A stretch of 37,002 nt of DNA from an uncultured Bacteroides sp. (GTDB taxonomy: Bacteria > Bacteroidota > Bacteroidia > Bacteroidales > Bacteroidaceae), in NCBI GenBank assembly GCA_944322285.1, contig CALUOR010000037.1:1-37002 (forward strand), read 5' to 3'. The notes below the pieces were generated by a model. It did no database searches. It was not told the origin of the DNA and worked only from the letters and a program-made list of their open reading frames with translations. The translations under genes were made by a program, and so were the position numbers. Shown here in pieces: positions 32,105 to 37,002 of this stretch; the stretch's first letter is position 1; every line of letters starts with the position of its first letter.

Positions 32105-32707
32105 ATGAGTTGTTTGGCAGAAATAAGCCGCTTATCACAGAATTTGCGACTGTTGCCAAGTCATTATCTTATTCTATGGGAAAAAACGATAAGTAGCTCA
32201 TTTCTAATATGTTCCTATTTTAATATCGTTTTTTTAGACAAGACGCAATATTCTTCCGTCAGACAAAAAAGAGTGATAGAAACGATTATGTTAGCTTTGT
32301 TTTATGACATGCGAATTGTATTGGAACGTGTCGTGCAGCATAATCCTCGTCCGTTTACATCGCGCGAAGCTCTATTTAAACGTTTCATGGATTTGATTGA
32401 GTCTATTTATCCAAAGCCGCGTTCTGTTTCATATTACGCAGACCGCCTGAATATTACCCCTAAATATTTCTCTTCAATCTGCAAACAAGTAGGAGGACAG
32501 AAAGCGACCGACATCATCGACCGGTATGTGTTGAAAGACATTGCTTACCTGATGAACCATACACAAAAAAGCATCAAAGAGATAGCTTGCGAACTGGATT
32601 TTCCTAACCTTTCATTCTTCGGAAAATACGTGAAGAAACATCTGGGTGTATCGCCTAAAACTTATCGGGAACAAGCCGTGAAGAAAGACGTGTGCGCTCA
32701 ATCATAA
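32105..32707 (+). CDS. AraC-family regulator with shortened N-terminal domain
   Basis: A 200-residue protein. The C-terminal ~100 residues form the AraC DNA-binding domain: SVSYYADRLNITPKYFSSIC (first helix-turn-helix) and SIKEIACELDFPNLSFFGKY then HLGVSPKTYRE (second). Most Bacteroidales relatives have ~290 residues with an N-terminal cupin-like sensor; here that domain is largely missing and only its last helices (RQKRVIETIMLALFYDM) are recognisable. It may be a 5'-deleted relic or a constitutive regulator. No obvious target is adjacent apart from the convergent barrel protein gene. Confidence 0.75.
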   Translation: MSCLAEISRLSQNLRLLPSHYLILWEKTISSSFLICSYFNIVFLDKTQYSSVRQKRVIETIMLALFYDMRIVLERVVQHNPRPFTSREALFKRFMDLIESIYPKPRSVSYYADRLNITPKYFSSICKQVGGQKATDIIDRYVLKDIAYLMNHTQKSIKEIACELDFPNLSFFGKYVKKHLGVSPKTYREQAVKKDVCAQS

Positions 32708-32714
32708 AAAATAA

Positions 32715-32756
32715 CAGTAACGGTTGCCCTCCTAATAGAAAGAGCAACCGTTGCCT
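32715..32756. terminator. Bidirectional terminator between the AraC-type and barrel genes
   Basis: AACGGTTGC at 32719-32727 pairs with GCAACCGTT at 32744-32752, with A-rich sequence on the left and T-rich on the right. It lies between two convergent genes. Confidence 0.75.
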
Positions 32757-32780
32757 ATTTATCAAGATGTCTTCTTCGCT

Positions 32781-33248
32781 TTAGAAACGATACATAGCCG
32801 TGACAAGCGGAACGAACTGACTGTCGCTCATAATCTGGCCTTTCAGTTCAGCGCCTATCTTCCAGTTTTCGGTGATGTCAAACATGATACCGGCACCTAA
32901 GTTCACGCCAAAGAATGAATCTTTGTAATCGATAACACCGATTTTCTGGTGTAACAGCGTTAAACCGGTTATTGTGTACACTTCAAAAAAATCGTGGTGG
33001 TAGAAGTTCCAATGGAAATCTGCATTAATGTCCCACGTCTTCAACTCGCCATCCTTGAAATAACGGTTGAAACTACCTACTACATCGAAACGGTCGTCAA
33101 TGTCGTACAGCACACGTCCGCCAAGGAATGCTTGAGATGCTTCTGTTCCGTAACCTAAATTCAAACCTACGCCCCATTTGCCCTCTTGTGCCCACAGGGC
33201 TGCCGATGTCATCAGACATACCAGCATTGTTACAAAAAACTTCTTCAT
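32781..33248 (-). CDS. Small outer-membrane beta-barrel protein
   Basis: A 155-residue protein with a signal peptide (MKKFFVTMLVCLMTSAALWA, cut after WAQ). The mature region has alternating hydrophobic/polar strands (GVGLNLGYGT, FLGGRVLYDI, WDINADFHWNF, FFGVNLGAGIMFDI) and ends with the C-terminal aromatic of a barrel protein (VTAMYRF). It fits a ~8-strand OmpA/OmpX-like barrel. Function unknown; good promoter upstream. Confidence 0.82.
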   Translation of the reverse strand: MKKFFVTMLVCLMTSAALWAQEGKWGVGLNLGYGTEASQAFLGGRVLYDIDDRFDVVGSFNRYFKDGELKTWDINADFHWNFYHHDFFEVYTITGLTLLHQKIGVIDYKDSFFGVNLGAGIMFDITENWKIGAELKGQIMSDSQFVPLVTAMYRF

Positions 33249-33323
33249 AATTCGTCTGTTTTTAAAATGAATATAATGTTAATTGTAGTATCAGCTTACT
33301 GCTGCTCGCCAACATTAGTAGAA

Positions 33324-33356
33324 CAAAGGTATAAATATATTTTATAAAAAGACAAA
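33324..33356 (-). promoter_or_regulatory. Promoter of the barrel protein gene
   Basis: On the minus strand TACCTTTG (33324-33331) and TTTG within 33353-33356, with about 21 bases between. The leader to the ATG at 33248 is about 75 bases. Confidence 0.7.
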
Positions 33357-33482
33357 GAATACTTCTTTTTTTATTCTATGGGATAGATTTCATTCCATAT
33401 AGGCCAAATTTCGATGGAAATCGCTATATTCGCATCCGATAAAGAACAGAATTGACTACATTATTATAATAATAAAATATCT

Positions 33483-36400
33483 ATGAAGAAACAACTGCTT
33501 ATCTCTCTGCTGGCCCTGGGCGGACTGGCGGGAGCAAGTGCCGATGAAGCCCGCTTGCTTCGGTTCCCGGCAACAAACGGAACGGAAGTGGTCTTTTCCT
33601 ATGCCGGCGATCTTTACAAAGTTCCCCTGGCGGGAGGCGAGGCGCAACGGCTGACCTCACACATCGGCTATGAAATCTTTCCGCGCTTCTCGCCGGACGG
33701 AAAATCCATCGCTTTTACGGGCGAGTATGACGGGAACCGTGAGGTATATCTCATTTCCTCGGAAGGTGGCGAGCCTCAACGCTTGACTTACACCTCGACC
33801 AATGAGCGTGACGATGTGGGCGACCGCATGGGTCCCAATAATGTGGTGCTGACATGGACAAAGGACGGACGGGTGGTTTACCGGAACCGCATCAGTGACG
33901 GCTTCCAAGGTAAACTTTGGACGGTTTCGCCCCAAGGCGGCATGCCCGAAGCTCTGCCCTTGCCCGAAGGAGGCTTTTGTAGCTATTCGCCGGATGGCAA
34001 ACGATTGGCCTACAACCGTGTATTCCGCGAATTCCGTACTTGGAAATACTATAAGGGCGGCATGGCCGATGACATCTGGCTCTATGACCCTGCTCAGAAA
34101 AAGGTGGAAAACATCACGGACAACGTGGCACAGGACATCATGCCCATGTGGATAGGCGAAGAAATCTTCTTCATCTCCGACCGTGACAAGACGATGAACA
34201 TCTTCGTCTACAACACCCGTACAAAGGCCACCGAAAAGGTGACGAACTACACGGACTATGACGTGAAATTCCCCAGCACGGACGGAAACATCATTGTGTA
34301 CGAACAGGCCGGATATCTCTATAAACTCGACCCGAAGACCCGCCGTGCCGAGCAAATCCACATTACGCTTAACGCTGAAAACGTGTATGCCCGCACCGTG
34401 CAGAAGCATGTGGCGGATGACATTCGTTCAGCCGGCTTCTCGGCCGACGGCAAACGGTTGGCCATTACCGCCCGGGGTGAAGTGTTCGATGTGCCGGTAG
34501 AAAAAGGCGTAACCCGAAACGTCACCCGCACGCCGGGCGCCAATGAGCGGGGCGCCGACTGGAGTCCTAATGGCCAATACATCGCCTACATTTCCGACCG
34601 TACGGGCGAGACGGAAATCTATCTGCAACCCGCCGCGGGAGGAGAACCCGTCCAGCTGACCACCGGAAACGACACCTACATCCGCCAGCTCCAATGGAGT
34701 CCGGATAGCAAGACCGTGCTCTACACCGACCGGAAGAACCGCATCGTGACCGTGGACGTGGCTACAAAGACTAAGAAAACCGTGATGCAAAATCCTGAGA
34801 GTGAGTTCTACGAAGTGGCTTTTTCGCCGGATAGCCGCTGGATAACCTACACCAAGCCGGCGTCCAACCAATTCTCCGTAGTCTATGTCTACAACTTGGC
34901 GGAGGGCAAGGAATATCCCGTCACCGAAAAGTGGTATAACTCTTCCTCGCCTGCTTTCAGCACGGACGGCAAGTATCTGGTGTTTGAGTCCGACCGCGAC
35001 TTCAACCCTATCTACGGACGCTTAGAGTGGAATCATGTCTATACCCGTATGGGCGGCATTTACCTGGCTATGTTGCAGGCGGACACGCCTTCGCCTTTCC
35101 TGCCACAAGACGAAGCGGTGACCGCCACAAAACTTGGCAAAGACGAGAGCAAAGCAGACAAGAAAGCCGAGACCTCTCAGAAGGAAGAACAGAAGGCCGT
35201 AAAGATTGACCCTGAAGGCATCCTGGCCCGTATTGTAAAGCTTCCGCTCTCCGCAGGAAACTATTACAACCTGTTCAGCAACGGGAAATGCGTATGGTAT
35301 TACAACAATGGCTCTACCCACGCCTACGACCTGGAAGCGCAAGAAGACCATACCGTGGCCGAAGGTGCCATGATGCTGGCTGCTATGGGCACGGACAAGG
35401 TGATGTATTGGAAAGGAAACAGCTTCTACATCGGCACGTTGGGCACGGGCAAAGCCTCATTGGAGAAAGCCGTAGACCTCTCAGACATGGTAGCCCCTGT
35501 CGACTATGAGCAAGAGTGGGCGCAGATATTCGATGAGGCTTGGCGTGCCTATCGCGACGGTTTCTATGTAGAGAATATGCACGGGGTGGACTGGAAAGCC
35601 GTCAAGGAGAAATATGCCGTATTACTTCCGTACGTCAAGACCCGTCTCGACCTGAATTATGTCATCGGCGAGATGATTAGTGAATTGGCTTGCGGGCACG
35701 CTTACGTCAATCCGGGCGATTATCCAAAGCCTGAACGCGTTCCGATGGGATTGTTAGGCGCTGAGTTGAGCCGTGACAAGAGCGGATTCTACCGCATCGA
35801 CAAGATAATCCCCGGCGCGCCTTATAGCGAGAAACTTCGTTCTCCGCTCACCGAGCCGGGTATGAACGTGAAAGAAGGCGATTACATCACGGCCATTGAT
35901 GGCGTATCTACGGCTACGGTAGATAATATCTACCAATTGCTTATCGGCAAAGCCGGGGTGCTGACCGAACTGAGCGTGAACACGAAAGCCTCTGCCGAAG
36001 GCGCCCGCAAGGTGGTTGTAGAACCTACGGACGACGAATATCCGCTTTACCATTATAATTGGGTGCAAAACAATATCCGCCGAGTGGAAGAAGCTACCAA
36101 CGGACGTGTCGGTTATATCTACATCCCCGACATGGGTCCGGAAGGCCTCAACGAGTTCGCCCGTTACTTCTATCCCCAATTGGACAAGGAAGCGTTAATC
36201 ATTGATGACCGTGCCAATGGCGGGGGCAATGTTTCCCCGATGATTATCGAACGCCTTTTGCGCAAGCCTTATCGCATGACCATGTCGCGTGTGTCGACCC
36301 AGGTGGGGACTATTCCGGATGCCACCCAATACGGACCGAAGATATTGCTCATCAACAAGTATTCGGCTTCGGACGGTGACCTCTTCCCCTGGAGTTTCAA

Positions 36401-36725
36401 GGCAAATGACCTTGGAACGGTTATCGGAACACGCACCTGGGGTGGTATTGTGGGTATCAGTGGTTCTCTGCCCTACATGGATGGAACGGATATCCGCGTG
36501 CCTTTCTTCACCAACTATGACGCTAAGACCGGCCGTTGGATTGTGGAGAACCACGGTGTAGACCCGGACATCCTGATAGACAATGATCCCATTCAGGAGC
36601 AAGCTGGCGTAGACCAACAGCTGGAGAAAGCCATCGAAGTGGCTCTTCAACAATTGAAAGACCGCAAGCCTTTGCCGGGCGTACCTGCTCCGCGCACATT
36701 GAAGGATTTGGGAGTGGAAGAATAA
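33483..36725 (+). CDS. Tricorn-like S41 protease with beta-propeller and PDZ domains
   Basis: A 1080-residue secreted or periplasmic protease. After a signal peptide (about 1-20) come WD40/TolB-like propeller repeats with recurring FSPDGK, WSPNGQ, WSPDSK and FSPDSR motifs (about residues 40-520), a Lys/Glu-rich linker near 555-580, a tricorn core domain, a PDZ-like region (GLLGAEL to EGDYITAIDGV) and the S41 catalytic domain. The tetrad of Thermoplasma tricorn (Ser745, His746, Ser965, Glu1023) has counterparts at Gly738, His739 (CGHAYV), Ser963 (SASDGD) and Glu1022 (VENHGV). The first Ser is thus replaced by Gly, while nucleophile, His and Glu remain. Likely trims peptides in the envelope. 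Confidence 0.92.
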   Translation: MKKQLLISLLALGGLAGASADEARLLRFPATNGTEVVFSYAGDLYKVPLAGGEAQRLTSHIGYEIFPRFSPDGKSIAFTGEYDGNREVYLISSEGGEPQRLTYTSTNERDDVGDRMGPNNVVLTWTKDGRVVYRNRISDGFQGKLWTVSPQGGMPEALPLPEGGFCSYSPDGKRLAYNRVFREFRTWKYYKGGMADDIWLYDPAQKKVENITDNVAQDIMPMWIGEEIFFISDRDKTMNIFVYNTRTKATEKVTNYTDYDVKFPSTDGNIIVYEQAGYLYKLDPKTRRAEQIHITLNAENVYARTVQKHVADDIRSAGFSADGKRLAITARGEVFDVPVEKGVTRNVTRTPGANERGADWSPNGQYIAYISDRTGETEIYLQPAAGGEPVQLTTGNDTYIRQLQWSPDSKTVLYTDRKNRIVTVDVATKTKKTVMQNPESEFYEVAFSPDSRWITYTKPASNQFSVVYVYNLAEGKEYPVTEKWYNSSSPAFSTDGKYLVFESDRDFNPIYGRLEWNHVYTRMGGIYLAMLQADTPSPFLPQDEAVTATKLGKDESKADKKAETSQKEEQKAVKIDPEGILARIVKLPLSAGNYYNLFSNGKCVWYYNNGSTHAYDLEAQEDHTVAEGAMMLAAMGTDKVMYWKGNSFYIGTLGTGKASLEKAVDLSDMVAPVDYEQEWAQIFDEAWRAYRDGFYVENMHGVDWKAVKEKYAVLLPYVKTRLDLNYVIGEMISELACGHAYVNPGDYPKPERVPMGLLGAELSRDKSGFYRIDKIIPGAPYSEKLRSPLTEPGMNVKEGDYITAIDGVSTATVDNIYQLLIGKAGVLTELSVNTKASAEGARKVVVEPTDDEYPLYHYNWVQNNIRRVEEATNGRVGYIYIPDMGPEGLNEFARYFYPQLDKEALIIDDRANGGGNVSPMIIERLLRKPYRMTMSRVSTQVGTIPDATQYGPKILLINKYSASDGDLFPWSFKANDLGTVIGTRTWGGIVGISGSLPYMDGTDIRVPFFTNYDAKTGRWIVENHGVDPDILIDNDPIQEQAGVDQQLEKAIEVALQQLKDRKPLPGVPAPRTLKDLGVEE

Positions 36726-36744
36726 TATAATTATTGGTAGATAA

Positions 36745-36792
36745 GGGACATATTCTGGTGCAACTATGCCGGAATATGTCCCTGCTTTTTTA
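36745..36792 (+). terminator. Terminator of the tricorn-like gene
   Basis: GGGACATATTC at 36745-36755 pairs perfectly with 36772-36782, followed by a run of T. It starts 19 bases after the stop codon. Confidence 0.88.
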
Positions 36793-36855
36793 TTCCAAAC
36801 AGTTTGTCCTTTTGAAAGTTCGCACCCCATTCAGCTTGTTCTTTTAAACATTATT

Positions 36856-36921
36856 GGATACTTGCCCAAGTATCCTTGGATAAATCGATGAATATCCAAT
36901 GATACTTGGGCTAGTAACCAA
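36856..36921. repeat. Three-unit 22-bp palindrome array near the window edge
   Basis: Units begin at 36856, 36878 and 36900. Unit 1 is GGATACTTG-CC-CAAGTATCC, unit 2 GGATA...TATCC around ATCGAT, and unit 3 a degenerate version beginning TGATACTTGGG. Each has 20 palindromic bases plus 2. The outer edges ATTGG (36853) and CCAAT (36919) are also complementary. The period and design match the arrays at 763-900 and 11446-11538, which precede HU-related genes. Bases 36922-37002 hold no recognised gene. Confidence 0.75.
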
Positions 36922-37002
36922 TGATTCTGTCTTTTCCTGATTTCACTAGACACTTTTTTATTTTATAAACTAAGTTAGTAGACACTACTCTAAATAATAT
37001 AC

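Noticed and set aside
1-37002. tRNA or rRNA genes
   Set aside because: No cloverleaf-compatible block with the GGTTCGA-type loop or rRNA core sequences was recognised on either strand by eye; a tRNAscan-SE/Infernal run would settle it.

Overview
The window looks like chromosome from a Bacteroidales gut commensal (Bacteroides, Phocaeicola or Mediterranea-like). The reasons are the promoters of the form TAnnTTTG with an upstream TTG, weak ribosome binding sites, HU-related long histone-like proteins, GLUG/fimbrillin-like lipoproteins, DUF2723, DUF4271 and DUF6169 proteins, a PL8 glycosaminoglycan-type lyase and a tricorn-like S41 protease. Species cannot be assigned from sequence reading alone.

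Layout. (1) 1-2560: minus-strand cassette of a GLUG lipoprotein gene followed by an HU-related gene. (2) 2588-3009: two very small membrane proteins. (3) 3075-10131: complete tryptophan operon with a leader peptide (Trp-Arg-Trp), an attenuator hairpin and the order trpB-E-C-F-G-D-A; palindromic repeats sit between trpG/trpD and trpD/trpA. (4) 10152-10825: DUF6169 gene with a 46-residue partner. (5) 10831-13215: a second copy of the lipoprotein/HU-related cassette. (6) 13230-14146: antitoxin-toxin-antitoxin cluster. (7) 14172-21161: minus-strand dacB, lpdA, polysaccharide deacetylase and DUF2723 genes. (8) 21355-22899: metK behind a SAM-II-like riboswitch. (9) 22941-26344: LOG-family, DUF4271, hemD, rnpA, yidD and tatD genes, tightly packed. 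(10) tyrS. (11) 27898-33250: a visibly more AT-rich, accessory-looking stretch with a PL8 lyase, relics of an efflux protein and of a relaxase, short secreted or hypothetical ORFs, a shortened AraC regulator and an outer-membrane barrel protein. (12) 33483-36725: tricorn-like protease, then a palindrome array running to the window edge.

The most striking system is the duplicated cassette. Both lipoprotein genes have a poly-C run (7 and 8 C) between the start codon and the lipobox, and in both the start codon is out of frame with the otherwise intact protein by one base. Locus 1 needs one more C and locus 2 one fewer. This is what slipped-strand phase variation would leave, with both copies caught OFF. 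Between each lipoprotein and its HU-related gene lies a four-unit array of palindromes with an exact period (23 bp at locus 1, 22 bp at locus 2), bracketed by an inverted repeat. A third 22-bp-period palindrome array lies at 36856-36921, which predicts a further gene of this kind just past the window. The two lipoprotein promoters and the promoter of the toxin-antitoxin cluster share a conserved block upstream of -33, suggesting common regulation.

The trp operon should respond to charged tRNA-Trp through the leader peptide. The metK region should respond to S-adenosylmethionine. The remaining housekeeping genes are ordinary for the order.
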